From: a virus
IMG/VR virus record: IMGVR_UViG_3300046559_000432
Coordinates: 1 to 47,677 of that record
Length of the DNA stretch: 47,677 bases
Direction: 5' to 3' (one strand)
The position numbers and the translations under genes are program-made. The notes under the pieces are model-generated. The model was not told where the DNA came from. It searched no databases and saw only the letters and a program-made list of their open reading frames with translations. This document shows positions 7,745 to 17,147 of the stretch, one piece after another (within the stretch, counting starts at the first letter, position 1; the number at the start of each line of letters is the position of its first letter).

Positions 7745-10700
7745 CAGGGCTGACCCCAGGGCACCATGCTCTCCATGCCTCGTATGGCCTCACCCGCGCG
7801 CGCGGCCCGATCATGCGCCGTCGTGAAGCGCTGCTCGGCCGTGGCTTGCGGCTGCGTCGGGTCGCCATGGAAACGCGCCGGCCGGTCCCCGTCCATGAGC
7901 AGGTGGAATTGCCCGCTGGTGTCGCTCACGACGACCTGATAGCCGGGCAACTGGCGGTTCGCGATTTCGGCCTGCGTCTGCGCGTCCGGGACGAGCGCAT
8001 GGGCACCGCTCGCGATATTCAGAGCGCGTTGCTGCTCGGCGGTTTCCGCCACCGGGCTCGTTTGGACGAGGCCGAGGCCAGGCATGAAGGCTTGCGCAGG
8101 CGCCGGCAGCTCGACCCCCTGGGCGCCGGCGCGATTCCTGACGAAGTCGTTGAGCTGAGTCCGTACATAGTCCGTCGATCCGCCGACCTGCGGGTAATAG
8201 CGCTCCGGCGGATAGGCCATCACGCGGCTGTTATTGGCGTCCGACGTGCCCCATTTCTGGGCGATGTTCTCCTGCGCGAACTTGTCCGAATCCGCCGCTG
8301 ATCCGGTCTTGCCATATTGCATGCGGAACGCCTGCTCGTAGTCGTCCTTGAGCGCCATCGCCGTCATCGCGGGCGCCTCGCTAGCGGGCGCGCCTGCCGA
8401 CGTAAACCAGCCGCCGAACTTCTTAATGACCTGCGCCGGCGTCAGCCCCTTGAGGGGCCCGGCATCCGCCTGCTGCTCGAGATCCTTCCTCGCCTTCATC
8501 ACGCCCGGATCGTCGTTGCGCCGCATCTCCTTGGCGAGCTGGTCCGGCGGCAGGAAGGCGAGATGCGACTGCCAGTAGCGGAGATCGGAGAGCGCCTCCG
8601 GTCCGAAGTCCTTCTTGAAGGTCTCAGCGTTGCCATTCCGATAGATCGCGTCGAGCGCGCCATAGGCCGCGCCCATCTTCGCCGGGTCGCCCGAGCGCGT
8701 GAGACCCGAGATCGCCGCCTTCATGTCGGGCGAGGCCATAAGCGCGTCCATCTCCTCGGGCTTGAGGCCGCCCACAAGGCCGTTGAGGAGGTTCTGCGCG
8801 CCGCCGGGAGGCGCCGACTGCAGAAAGTTCGCCATGCCCTTCGTGTCTGCCGCCGAGAACATGAGCGGCGCCGGCGGCTCCTTGCGATACGATCCGATCA
8901 TAGCGGCAGCCGTGCGGCGCTCTAGCAGCCCTTGCGAGAAGGCGTCGCCGTTCGACGGGTCGAGCGGGATCGGCGGCCGCGGAATCCAATTGCGCTTGAC
9001 CGCATCGCCCATCGGGTCGGTCTGATGTTCCTGCGTGCGCTTGATGAATTGCGACTGTGCTTGCTCGGCAAGCTTCTGCTGGTAGATCGAGCTGCCCTGC
9101 GCCATGGCCTTGGCTTGATCGATTTTTGCCTGTCCCTCCCCGAGAGGAAGGCCGGAAGCGGACATGGCGAGCGCGTTCCCCTTGACCATGGCCTCGATAT
9201 TCTGCGCCTGCTCACCGAGCTCCTTCGTATGCTTGCTGGCGAGCTGCATGAAATTCGCGAGCGTCTCCGGGTTCGGATCGAAGCCCGCCCGCAATCCGCT
9301 TTCGATCGCCGGTCCGATCTGCCGCGCGAGCGCCAGCGTGTTGCGGTCGTCGCTCGCGGCCTGGCGCACCTGCTCGGAGAGGAGGAACGGATTCTGCTGC
9401 ACCTGCGCGGCCGTGAAGGGAACACCGTTGACCGAGGACGGCATGGTGAGCGTCTTGCCCTGGAAGGTCGAGCCAGCCGGGATGGCGTAACCGAGGATCG
9501 ACGCAGCCTCCTGCCGACGTCGGGACGGGTTCGCCGGGAGCCCCGCGATCGCCGCCGCCACAGCTTCCGGGTCGCCGGATTTTGCGGCCTGGACGACGGA
9601 GCCGGGCAGGTGCCCGTAATTGTAGGCGACGCTCGTCATGGCGGCCTGCGCTTTGTCGCCGAGCCTCGCCCAAGCGTCGCCGCCGATTTGCCCTTGGATC
9701 TGGCTCTGCGTTTCTCCCGCCCGCCGGGCGAGATCGCGGTCGGCATCGGCCGGGCTCACCGCTATCCCCGGCTGGACCTTCACTACCGTCCCGTCGGCAC
9801 GGGTGATCGTATCGGAGCCGTAGCCGACGCGATAACCGGCCGGGTTGCCATGCACATCGTGATCCATGTAGGGCGTCGTGCGGAAGCCCTCGAAATGCTT
9901 AATCATATCGGCGGTCGTGTTCGTGACGCCGCCCGGTGCGCCCGCAGCCGCCGCGCCCTGGACCTGAACCGCCCCGGCCCCTGCATCGCGCTGCGCATTC
10001 GGCCCGGCATAGGTCGTCCCATCCGCCGATTTCCACGTGGACCAGCCCTGCCCCCCTTGGCCCGTCGGCACCGGCGCGGCGACGGGATGCGGGCCGCCTC
10101 CGGGGAAATGCGCGTTGAACTGCTGTTCCGGCGTTCCCTGCGCGGTCGCCTTGCTAATCCCGTAGATGTCGCGCGCGGCCTGGAGCTTCGACACGCTCTC
10201 GCTATCGCCGAGATTCTGCGCGTTGGTGATAACCTGGTCGAGCATGCCGTCGGGCAGATCGCGCCCGGCATGGATCGCCGTGAGCGTCTCGTTCACGGTG
10301 CCGCGGTTTGCGTCGACCTTCGCTTTCTGGTCGCCCCCCAGGTATTCGAGCCGGTGCAGGCCGAGATTGTATAGGCGGTTCCGCTCCTGCTCGGGAATGT
10401 TCAGCTTCGGGTTGTTGAGGATCTCGTCCTCGAGGATCTTCTGCGCCGCCGCGCGGCCGCCACCAGGCCCCGTGCGCGTGAAGGTCGAGTCCACATGGCC
10501 GATGATCGCCTCGGCCTGCAAGAGGTCGGTCGAGCGCTGCTTCTCGCTCGCGATCTTCTCCGGCGAGATCTTGAACAGCGGGTTCGTGCCGAGGCTGTCA
10601 TAGAGCGCGTCGAGCTCCTTCGATCCCTTGATGAAGTCCGGCGTCCCGGTGCCGCCCTGGCGCGCTAGCGCGGCGAGCTGGTTCTTGTGGTCCTCGATCT

Positions 10701-11253
10701 GCGTCAGGATCGCCTGGTGCGCGTTGTTGACGTCGAGCGCGGCCTTCTGGTTGACGAGGCCGTCGTAATGCTGGACCGCGAGCCGCGATCCATCGCGGAA
10801 GATCGCCTCGCCCATTGCACCTGGATTGTTGGCGCGGCGCTGGTCGAGATAGTCTCCGGCCGCTTTCTGGAAGCCAGCCGGGTCGTTGATATGGTCCCTC
10901 GCCATGTTGGTGAAGTCGGCGAGCATATTCGTCTGCGTCGACGCGACGACGCCCGTCGACACGGCTGCGTTATAGGCCTCGCCTGCGCGCCCCAGAATGA
11001 ACGAGGTCGCCGGCGTCGTGACGTTCATCGAGCCGTCGGGATTGCGCGTGACCGACTTCTGCAAATCCTCGGCCGCCTGGCGCTTCGCCAGTGGCACCGC
11101 GACGTCCTCGAGGCCCTGCCCGAGCGCCGCGATGCCCTGGCTCGCGTCCGTCCGGCCCTTGATCTGGATCGGCTGAAACACGTCCGCACCGACTTTTTGT
11201 TGCGGCGGCTCCGACACCACTAATTGTGGCTGGGGCAGAGGCAAGTCAACCAT
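7744..11253 (-). CDS. Internal virion protein with GH24 lysozyme domain (1169 residues)
   Basis: Residues about 447-600 form a phage-lysozyme (GH24) domain: MIKHFEGFRTTPYMD with catalytic Glu455, then GYRVGYGSDT and AMTSVAYNYG. This would cut peptidoglycan during DNA entry, like the muralytic domains of other podovirus core proteins. The flanks are long Ala/Gln-rich helical regions typical of internal virion proteins. The start overlaps the stop of the HNH gene (TAATG). The first residues, MVDLP, are shared with the HNH protein upstream. It is the only recognisable muralytic enzyme in the window. Confidence 0.8.
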   Translation of the reverse strand: MVDLPLPQPQLVVSEPPQQKVGADVFQPIQIKGRTDASQGIAALGQGLEDVAVPLAKRQAAEDLQKSVTRNPDGSMNVTTPATSFILGRAGEAYNAAVSTGVVASTQTNMLADFTNMARDHINDPAGFQKAAGDYLDQRRANNPGAMGEAIFRDGSRLAVQHYDGLVNQKAALDVNNAHQAILTQIEDHKNQLAALARQGGTGTPDFIKGSKELDALYDSLGTNPLFKISPEKIASEKQRSTDLLQAEAIIGHVDSTFTRTGPGGGRAAAQKILEDEILNNPKLNIPEQERNRLYNLGLHRLEYLGGDQKAKVDANRGTVNETLTAIHAGRDLPDGMLDQVITNAQNLGDSESVSKLQAARDIYGISKATAQGTPEQQFNAHFPGGGPHPVAAPVPTGQGGQGWSTWKSADGTTYAGPNAQRDAGAGAVQVQGAAAAGAPGGVTNTTADMIKHFEGFRTTPYMDHDVHGNPAGYRVGYGSDTITRADGTVVKVQPGIAVSPADADRDLARRAGETQSQIQGQIGGDAWARLGDKAQAAMTSVAYNYGHLPGSVVQAAKSGDPEAVAAAIAGLPANPSRRRQEAASILGYAIPAGSTFQGKTLTMPSSVNGVPFTAAQVQQNPFLLSEQVRQAASDDRNTLALARQIGPAIESGLRAGFDPNPETLANFMQLASKHTKELGEQAQNIEAMVKGNALAMSASGLPLGEGQAKIDQAKAMAQGSSIYQQKLAEQAQSQFIKRTQEHQTDPMGDAVKRNWIPRPPIPLDPSNGDAFSQGLLERRTAAAMIGSYRKEPPAPLMFSAADTKGMANFLQSAPPGGAQNLLNGLVGGLKPEEMDALMASPDMKAAISGLTRSGDPAKMGAAYGALDAIYRNGNAETFKKDFGPEALSDLRYWQSHLAFLPPDQLAKEMRRNDDPGVMKARKDLEQQADAGPLKGLTPAQVIKKFGGWFTSAGAPASEAPAMTAMALKDDYEQAFRMQYGKTGSAADSDKFAQENIAQKWGTSDANNSRVMAYPPERYYPQVGGSTDYVRTQLNDFVRNRAGAQGVELPAPAQAFMPGLGLVQTSPVAETAEQQRALNIASGAHALVPDAQTQAEIANRQLPGYQVVVSDTSGQFHLLMDGDRPARFHGDPTQPQATAEQRFTTAHDRAARAGEAIRGMESMVPWGQP

Positions 11254-11987
11254 TAGAGAAGCATCCCAATGTCGCGCGCGAAGTCTATAGGATGACGAGC
11301 GCTCTTTCTCGCATTACACGCCCTGCATAGAAACTGTATATTTGCGAGAACGTGCGCGCCGCCCTTGGAGACAGCAACAATGTGGTCTATCTCCATCGGC
11401 CTCTTGTTCATGGCGCGACAGCCGCACATTGCACACTTGCTGCCATATTTGCGTCTATGCTCCGCCATCTGCTCCGTAGTTATCTTTCCGCCGTTTCTTT
11501 TTTTCCTTGCCCTATAATTATGGCTCTGCACTCTACGAGCTTCTGGATTTTTTTCGTCCCATTCCCGTCGCTGCTGCTTGCGCCGCTCTTTGTTCTCTTC
11601 GGCATAAGCCCTATCTCTCGAACGATTTTTCTCATGCCATAGCCGCATAGTGCTAAGTTTTCGCTCTCGGTTGCGCTCGCGCCATGCCGCCCCTGTGGCC
11701 GCCTTGCGCTCGGCATTCTTTAGCCGCCAGGCCCTATTGAGGTCACTTCGATGCTCGCGGTTGGCCTGGCAATATGCTTTGGAGGAAGCCGCGTGCCTCG
11801 CCTTATATTCGGGCGTCTTTTGTAGACGCCGGTCGCGCTCTCGATCGCACTCGATGCAGCAACATCCCTTCACGCGACGCGGCGAAACGTGGCCCGACGG
11901 GCACGGACGCCCGGTCATATAGACTGGAGACCCGATCTGCCTGGCTTCACGAGGGTTGGCGGGCATTGCTTGTGGCAAATCAACCAT
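11253..11987 (-). CDS. HNH homing endonuclease
   Basis: The 244-residue protein has an N-terminal zinc-ribbon-like stretch (CPSGHVSPRR then CCCIECDRERDRR). Next come Arg-rich helical spacers with repeated RxWRLKNxER-like units. A C-terminal HNH domain follows: CAMCGC, IDHIVAVSKGG, then LANIQFLCRACN. It sits between two internal virion genes with overlaps or near-overlaps at both ends, so the insertion does not disrupt either. Its first 15 bases nearly repeat those at the start of the downstream gene, suggesting that the invading gene took over or copied the old start region. It is probably a selfish intergenic element. Confidence 0.85.
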   Translation of the reverse strand: MVDLPQAMPANPREARQIGSPVYMTGRPCPSGHVSPRRVKGCCCIECDRERDRRLQKTPEYKARHAASSKAYCQANREHRSDLNRAWRLKNAERKAATGAAWRERNRERKLSTMRLWHEKNRSRDRAYAEENKERRKQQRREWDEKNPEARRVQSHNYRARKKRNGGKITTEQMAEHRRKYGSKCAMCGCRAMNKRPMEIDHIVAVSKGGAHVLANIQFLCRACNARKSARHPIDFARDIGMLL

Positions 11988-11990
11988 CGG

Positions 11991-12542
11991 TCAGGCCTTG
12001 AGCGCGCCGGAGATGCCGCTGAGCAAACCGCCGAGGCCGCCGAGATCTCCGGTGAGCCGCGCCGCGGACGCGTTCGACTCGTCGGTCGCGGCGTTGATCT
12101 GCGCCATCGACATCGCCGAGATGCCGGCCGCGCGCTCCATTGCGGCGCCCGAGCGGTCGGTCGCGATCTGCGCATTGATGTTCGCGAGCCGCTGCTGGCG
12201 CGCGGTGTCCGACAGTGCCTCGACGCGGTTCTCGATCGCCGCGCCCGTCGGCGAGTCGCCCGCCACATTCGCCGAGGCCCGCACCGCCGAGATGTTCGCC
12301 AGCGCACCGACGAGCTGGTCGCGCATGAACGTATCGGTTTCGGAGGCTTTCGCCTGCCCATAGGTCGCGTCGATATCGAGGTTCTTCGCCCTGAAATTGT
12401 GAAGCGCCTGCGACTCCTGGCCCTGCAAGATCGCGTTGACCGCCTGCGTCCGATCGTTCGAGGCCGCGGTGTCGCCGGCAATGAGCTTCGAGCCGGCGGA
12501 CAGCCCGGTTGCGGCGAGAGCGAGCGGAGCGGCGACACCCAT
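11991..12542 (-). CDS. Internal virion protein, small (183 residues)
   Basis: The protein is Ala/Ser/Gln-rich and mostly helical, with a short hydrophobic N-terminus (MGVAAPLALAATGLSAGSK) and a Gly-rich hydrophobic C-terminus. This resembles the small internal core proteins (T7 gp14-type role) that precede the two large ones. Its start adjoins the stop of the tail tubular B gene. The role is inferred from order and composition. Confidence 0.65.
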   Translation of the reverse strand: MGVAAPLALAATGLSAGSKLIAGDTAASNDRTQAVNAILQGQESQALHNFRAKNLDIDATYGQAKASETDTFMRDQLVGALANISAVRASANVAGDSPTGAAIENRVEALSDTARQQRLANINAQIATDRSGAAMERAAGISAMSMAQINAATDESNASAARLTGDLGGLGGLLSGISGALKA

Positions 12543-14782
12543 TAAATTGTGACCTCTAGCGAGAGCTCGCAGATGCGCATCGGGCCGGGTCGGTCCTTGG
12601 TGATCGTTACCGAAGGATCGTATGAGCGACCGAGCGGCCGGATTGAAAACTGGTCGCCGCGCACGACAGGCGGCTTTGTCGCATCATCCCCGAAATACGT
12701 CACCGGGAACGTCCGGTTGCCGAAGGTAAACCCTGAGAAATTCTGCACGTTCACCATGGCGCGCTTGATCTTGCGGCGCTTCTGGCGCTGACCGAGATCG
12801 TCTCCCGGCTGCGCGCCCGGAACGATCGGCTCGAAGACCGGCGGCGCGAATATGCCTGCGACGAGCGTCGGAGTGTGGAGCAAGTCCTCGCCGTTCTGCG
12901 CGATGATGAAGCCGTTGCCGTCCACCTGCCGGTCGCCCATGTCGAGCGCCCCGTCCATCAGCGTCACCGTCTGGTTCGTGAAGAGCCAGAGCGGACCCTT
13001 GCCGGCCGGCGGAGCGAGCGCGGCGGGAAGGTTGTTTATGAACAAGCACTGATCCATGAACAGGCTCGTGTCCTCGACCTCGACGAACGTGTTCTGATAG
13101 AGCGATGTGAAATACACGGTTTCTTCGATAGAGGACGCCCAGGAGATGCCTTGACCGGTGGCCGGATCTGCTCTCGTGTCCCAGATCGACCAGCCGACGA
13201 AGGTCCGATCCGGCGTGAATTTTCCCACGACCATCGTCTTGTCTGAATTCACCACGTAGACGTATCGCTCGGGAATTTGTCCGTCGCCTGCGACGAGAGT
13301 GAAGGTCGTTGGCGAGTCGAACAGGTCAGAATGGTTGTCGCTCATGTCCTGCGTCACGTAGGGGCGCGAATAGGCGCCCGTCGCGCGCACGACGCACATG
13401 CGGTTGCGCCCAAAATTCATGTAGACGATCACATCCTGCGAGGGGATCGGCCGAATGTTGGAGACGCCATCATTACTGATCATGCGGAACTCGACGGAGC
13501 CGGGCTTAAGGGGGTTGCCGGACGAGGAGATCGGGATCTGAAAGATGCCCCGGTCCGTGAACACGAACTCGTCGCCCCAGCCCACGACATGATGCACGCC
13601 AGGCGGCCCTTGCGAGGTCGACGCTATGAACTCGAGCATTGCCGAGTCGGCGAGAGTCCCGGCCTGTGGGTTGAGGGCCGCCGCCACCTGATCGACCCAT
13701 AGGCTATTCGGAACGTCGATAGTGCTCCACAGCACGGCCTCGGGCTTTTGCGGAAAGTCGCAGAAGCCGAGCCTCGAGTGGTCATAGAAGCAAGAGCCCG
13801 GCCAGCCGCGCGCCGCCGACATGAACTCCTCTTGCCATTCCGACGTGATCTGGTCGCTCGTGCTGCCCTGGACCGGGTTCGCCGTGAAGGCGCTAGAACC
13901 ATAGGGGCCGACGAGGATATCGGCGACCGAGCCGTCGGGTTTCCAGACCCAGGCGCCATTGAACTTGATCGCCGATATCAGGACGCCGTTCACCGTCCCG
14001 GACCCGATCGAGGTTACCTCGAACTTGATGGGCTGGATCGTCGCCGAGACGACCTGACCGACCTGGAATGGCGTCGTGTCGACGACCGGCACGGAGATCG
14101 CGTCGGGAAGGCGGAAGCCCACCGTCGCCGTGGCATGCGTAGAATTCGCTACGCCCGTTATGACGACCTGCTGCCCGGCGATCGAGAGCGACGCCCCGAT
14201 ATAGGAGGCACTGAAGAAGGGCACCGAGCAGGTAAGCGTGATCCCGGCGCCAACCGTTCCCGTATACGCCATCGTCGAGCCGTCTTGCCGAAAATTGTAG
14301 AACGGCTCGAAGACCTGGCCGCCCCCGCTTTGGAAATTGAACTGAGCCGGCACGCCCCATGTTTGAGTGTCTGGGTCCCACGGGACGACCTGCGGTCGCA
14401 TGCCGCCAAAGGTAATGACGATCTGGTTCCCAGCCTTTACCCACTGCACAAGCCAGATAGTGTCGGCGGTCCAAATATAATCGGCGGACTTGCGCGTCAC
14501 GAGGACCGTGCCGCTCGTGTTGGCGATGGAGATCTGGCCCGCGCCGAAGCCGATGAGATAATCGAAACCCGTCGCCATGCGCACCGGATCGGCGCGAAGC
14601 CCGATCGACAGGCTGATCGGCCGCCGGCCCGGCCGCGGCACCAGTTGCCCGGCCTGCTCGATGCGCCAATTGCGCTGTGTCCTCGCCCCGGTGCGCGCTG
14701 CGTCGCCGTCATCCCGGCGCTGCATGCCGGCATTTACCTGGCCGCCCGAGAAGTCGCGTTGGGCGAATAGCAGCGCCTTCAC
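12542..14782 (-). CDS. Tail tubular protein B-like (nozzle)
   Basis: I place the start at a GTG (14780-14782) that overlaps the TGA of tail tubular A as GTGA; the longer frame to 15061 is an out-of-frame shadow of that gene. This gives 746 residues, close to T7 gp12 (794). The N-terminus KALLFAQRDFSGGQVN has the FSGG signature common in this family, then RNWRIEQAGQLVPRPG. The body is beta-rich throughout. Together with the preceding gene it would form the tail tube and nozzle. Confidence 0.8.
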   Translation of the reverse strand: MKALLFAQRDFSGGQVNAGMQRRDDGDAARTGARTQRNWRIEQAGQLVPRPGRRPISLSIGLRADPVRMATGFDYLIGFGAGQISIANTSGTVLVTRKSADYIWTADTIWLVQWVKAGNQIVITFGGMRPQVVPWDPDTQTWGVPAQFNFQSGGGQVFEPFYNFRQDGSTMAYTGTVGAGITLTCSVPFFSASYIGASLSIAGQQVVITGVANSTHATATVGFRLPDAISVPVVDTTPFQVGQVVSATIQPIKFEVTSIGSGTVNGVLISAIKFNGAWVWKPDGSVADILVGPYGSSAFTANPVQGSTSDQITSEWQEEFMSAARGWPGSCFYDHSRLGFCDFPQKPEAVLWSTIDVPNSLWVDQVAAALNPQAGTLADSAMLEFIASTSQGPPGVHHVVGWGDEFVFTDRGIFQIPISSSGNPLKPGSVEFRMISNDGVSNIRPIPSQDVIVYMNFGRNRMCVVRATGAYSRPYVTQDMSDNHSDLFDSPTTFTLVAGDGQIPERYVYVVNSDKTMVVGKFTPDRTFVGWSIWDTRADPATGQGISWASSIEETVYFTSLYQNTFVEVEDTSLFMDQCLFINNLPAALAPPAGKGPLWLFTNQTVTLMDGALDMGDRQVDGNGFIIAQNGEDLLHTPTLVAGIFAPPVFEPIVPGAQPGDDLGQRQKRRKIKRAMVNVQNFSGFTFGNRTFPVTYFGDDATKPPVVRGDQFSIRPLGRSYDPSVTITKDRPGPMRICELSLEVTI

Positions 14783-15534
14783 GGCCAATACCCCGTCGAC
14801 CGCCTCCGGCGCCGCTCGAGGATCGACGAGCGGAACATCACGCGCCGCGGCTCCTCGCCGTCCGAGCGGGAGCGCGCGAGCTTCAGCGCGTCCTCGGCCT
14901 TCTTGTCGCGGGCCTCGGCCTCGGGGAAATCTTCGTTGAGCCCGCGCAGGCAGGCCGCCTCGATCTTGAGGCGCAGCGTCGCCACGAATCCGATCGACCA
15001 GGGCTGAGCCCCGACGGGAAAGGGAATGTAGATCGCGACGACGCCCATCGGCCCGACGCAATGGATCATGTCCTGCACGATCCGGTATTCGAGATCGGGC
15101 GGCCGCGTGTCTTCCTCCGGCATGCCATAGCCGAGCGAAGGCAGGACGAGCGCGGCGAGGTCAGCTCGGTAGACGGTCTGGACAATCAGGCAATCCCCAG
15201 GCTTCTCGTAGACGTCTTTGAAGCCCGGATACAACGAATCCCCGATGCGCGAGAGCTGCTGGAACCGCGTTGCGAACTTCCAGTCATGCCGATAGAGCAG
15301 CGTCGCGACCTCCTGCTCATAGGCCGAAGAGGCGACGCGCCACTCGTCGGAGGCGTCATCTGGGACGGTGACGGTATTATTCGCGGTGTTGACGAGCGCT
15401 TCGTTGATGATGCGCAGCTTGTCGTTGAAGAGCGTGAAGCGCTGCGGCGTTGCGCCCGTCTCGGCGACGATATCGATGCCGATGCCGTCGCTCGGCGTCT
15501 CGGTCGTGAGGAGCGTTGGATTGGGATCGGCCAT
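14779..15534 (-). CDS. Tail tubular protein A-like (adaptor/gatekeeper)
   Basis: At 251 residues it is somewhat longer than T7 gp11. The helical pattern with ALVNTANNTV, YEQEVATLLYRHDWKFAT and FQQLSRIGD is typical of tail tubular A. The ATG at 15532-15534 follows the late-promoter word at 15566-15575 by 31 bases. Its stop overlaps the start of tail tubular B, matching their stoichiometric assembly at the portal ring. A Glu/Arg-rich tail ends the protein. Confidence 0.8.
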   Translation of the reverse strand: MADPNPTLLTTETPSDGIGIDIVAETGATPQRFTLFNDKLRIINEALVNTANNTVTVPDDASDEWRVASSAYEQEVATLLYRHDWKFATRFQQLSRIGDSLYPGFKDVYEKPGDCLIVQTVYRADLAALVLPSLGYGMPEEDTRPPDLEYRIVQDMIHCVGPMGVVAIYIPFPVGAQPWSIGFVATLRLKIEAACLRGLNEDFPEAEARDKKAEDALKLARSRSDGEEPRRVMFRSSILERRRRRSTGYWP

Positions 15535-15565
15535 GCCGCACGATGGCGCTGGCGCGGCCCCCTCT

Positions 15566-15575
15566 CAACGCACCC
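15566..15575 (-). promoter_or_regulatory. Late-gene word CAACGCACC (copy 3)
   Basis: The minus-strand reading is TTTAATCGGGTGCGTTGAGA. It lies between the stop of the spike gene (15578) and the tail tubular A start (15534), in a gap of only 43 bases. Confidence 0.6.
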
Positions 15576-15577
15576 GA

Positions 15578-17047
15578 TTAAATCCCGTGAGCAATAATCG
15601 TGACGTCGTTCACTGTGGCCGTGCCTCCCGTGATGTTGGAGAGGCCGAGATCGATCCAATATGGCGTGCCGGGAGTTAGCCCCGTGGCGATGCAGCTCTG
15701 CGAGAAAACGCCCTTCCCCGCCGTGGTCGAGGCTACATATTTTGTCGATGTTGTTCCGCAAAGCGTCCCGGTAACGGCATCGCCATTGCTGGGAGGGGTT
15801 CCCGTGCCAAACCTGATGCTGAAGGCCGCACCATCACCGATCGTCGACGCATTGAAAATATCACCGCTAACCGTGATCACGGCCCTCGAGCTAATAAGGG
15901 GCGTGATGCTAGCGACCCCACCAAACCCCATCATGACCTGCGTCGCGCTTGTCGTCCCGGTGGGATTGTTGGGAGTGAATCCCGATACCGCGAACTTGCC
16001 AGTGGTCAACACGCAAGCCGAGTTTGTCCAATTGGTCTGACACGCCCCTGCGATGTTTCCCGCCATCACCGAGACAGAGTCAACGGTCGCGCTATTGGTG
16101 ACGCTCGTTCCGCCGACCGATCCAAGGCTGTTGGTAAGGATCGTCGCGTTGATCGTGTTGTCGAATGAGAGCTGCCCCTGGATCGTCTGGTTTACGACCA
16201 TGACCTCGGTCGTCTGCACCGCGGGCGTGCCGCCGAACACCACATCGCCAGAGGCCGACGAGGTGCATCCGGCCGGAAAGACTCCCCCGCCCATGAGGCT
16301 AAATCCGACGAGGCCGGCGCCATAGATCGAATAGGTTTTGGCTCCGAAAACCGTGATATTGTCGAAATTGTCGTCGCGGATGCCGATAGGGGCGACGCTG
16401 TTCAGCGTCCCGTTCATGTAGAGCATGTATTCGGTAGTGCAGTTTCCGGTAGTCGACAGGACCATATCATGGAAGTGCAAGAAGCCTATCGGCGGCCCGA
16501 CGGGCTGGTTGATTGATATCAGGGAGCCGCCGGTCGTCCCAGCCTTGCCGTAGATCCCCATGTTCCCGATGGACGAGTCATTTGCGGCAAAGCTCGAGAT
16601 GCAGAACAGCCCGCGCGTCGGATCGGTCTCATTGTAGTTTCTATAGATAACGGTTGGACCGATGCCCGCGCCGAAGAGGTTGATCTGCCCGTGTAGGCAG
16701 TTTGGGCGGCTCGTGAAATTATAATTTCCCGGCGGCATGAAGCATTGCTTCGTCGGGCCGGCCGCGCATGCGTCGATGAAGGCGTTGAAGGCCGGCGTGT
16801 CGTCGCTCGATCCGGGCGTGCCGTAGGTCAGGAAATTTGTCTCTTGGAGCAGCGCGCCTGCGAGAAATGGCGTCAGGTTCGAGAGCAGGCCCTTGCGTGT
16901 GATGCCGTTCTGCACGAGGGCGAAAAGCTCAGATCCCGTGAAGGGCACGGCCGCCGGCGGAAGGTTGCTGATCGGTACGGTCCTGGTCTGCGCCAGCGCG
17001 CCGAACGACGCTAGCGCGATGAGAGCGGAGAGGACGAAGCGCTTCAT
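15578..17047 (-). CDS. Tailspike-like beta-helix protein with Sec signal peptide
   Basis: The 489-residue product begins with a signal peptide (MKRFVLSALIALASFGALA, cut before QT). A short linker PISNLPPAAVPFTGSELF follows, of the type found at the head-binding end of many phage spikes. A pectate-lyase-like start comes next (SSDDTPAFNAFIDAC and PPGNYNF). The rest is an Asn/Gly/Thr-rich beta-helix with paired cysteines. A signal peptide is unexpected for a protein assembled on virions in the cytoplasm. It may be exported, or the hydrophobic N-terminus may serve in assembly. The word at 17080-17089 lies 32 bases upstream. Confidence 0.7.
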   Translation of the reverse strand: MKRFVLSALIALASFGALAQTRTVPISNLPPAAVPFTGSELFALVQNGITRKGLLSNLTPFLAGALLQETNFLTYGTPGSSDDTPAFNAFIDACAAGPTKQCFMPPGNYNFTSRPNCLHGQINLFGAGIGPTVIYRNYNETDPTRGLFCISSFAANDSSIGNMGIYGKAGTTGGSLISINQPVGPPIGFLHFHDMVLSTTGNCTTEYMLYMNGTLNSVAPIGIRDDNFDNITVFGAKTYSIYGAGLVGFSLMGGGVFPAGCTSSASGDVVFGGTPAVQTTEVMVVNQTIQGQLSFDNTINATILTNSLGSVGGTSVTNSATVDSVSVMAGNIAGACQTNWTNSACVLTTGKFAVSGFTPNNPTGTTSATQVMMGFGGVASITPLISSRAVITVSGDIFNASTIGDGAAFSIRFGTGTPPSNGDAVTGTLCGTTSTKYVASTTAGKGVFSQSCIATGLTPGTPYWIDLGLSNITGGTATVNDVTIIAHGI

Positions 17048-17079
17048 GCCGCGAGGGTGGCGGCGCTCCCGTTCAGCAG

Positions 17080-17089
17080 CAACGCACCC
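17080..17089 (-). promoter_or_regulatory. Late-gene word CAACGCACC (copy 4)
   Basis: The minus-strand reading is CAACATAAGGGTGCGTTGCTG, 32 bases upstream of the spike start at 17047. It also sits next to the plus-strand promoter candidate of the PEP-CTERM gene, so the two divergent transcripts share about 100 bases of control region. Confidence 0.6.
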
Positions 17090-17094
17090 TTATG

Positions 17095-17129
17095 TTGACA
17101 CCTCCGTCGATTGAGAGCCTAGCTATAAA
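17095..17129 (+). promoter_or_regulatory. Candidate sigma70-type promoter of the PEP-CTERM gene
   Basis: A perfect -35 box TTGACA lies at 17095-17100. An AT-rich TAGCTATAAAA follows from 17120, giving a spacer of about 19 bases to TAGCTA. The spacer is longer than ideal. It is the only plus-strand promoter-like signal in this late minus-strand region. Confidence 0.4.
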
Positions 17130-17147
17130 AAATCCTGGGAGGACAGG

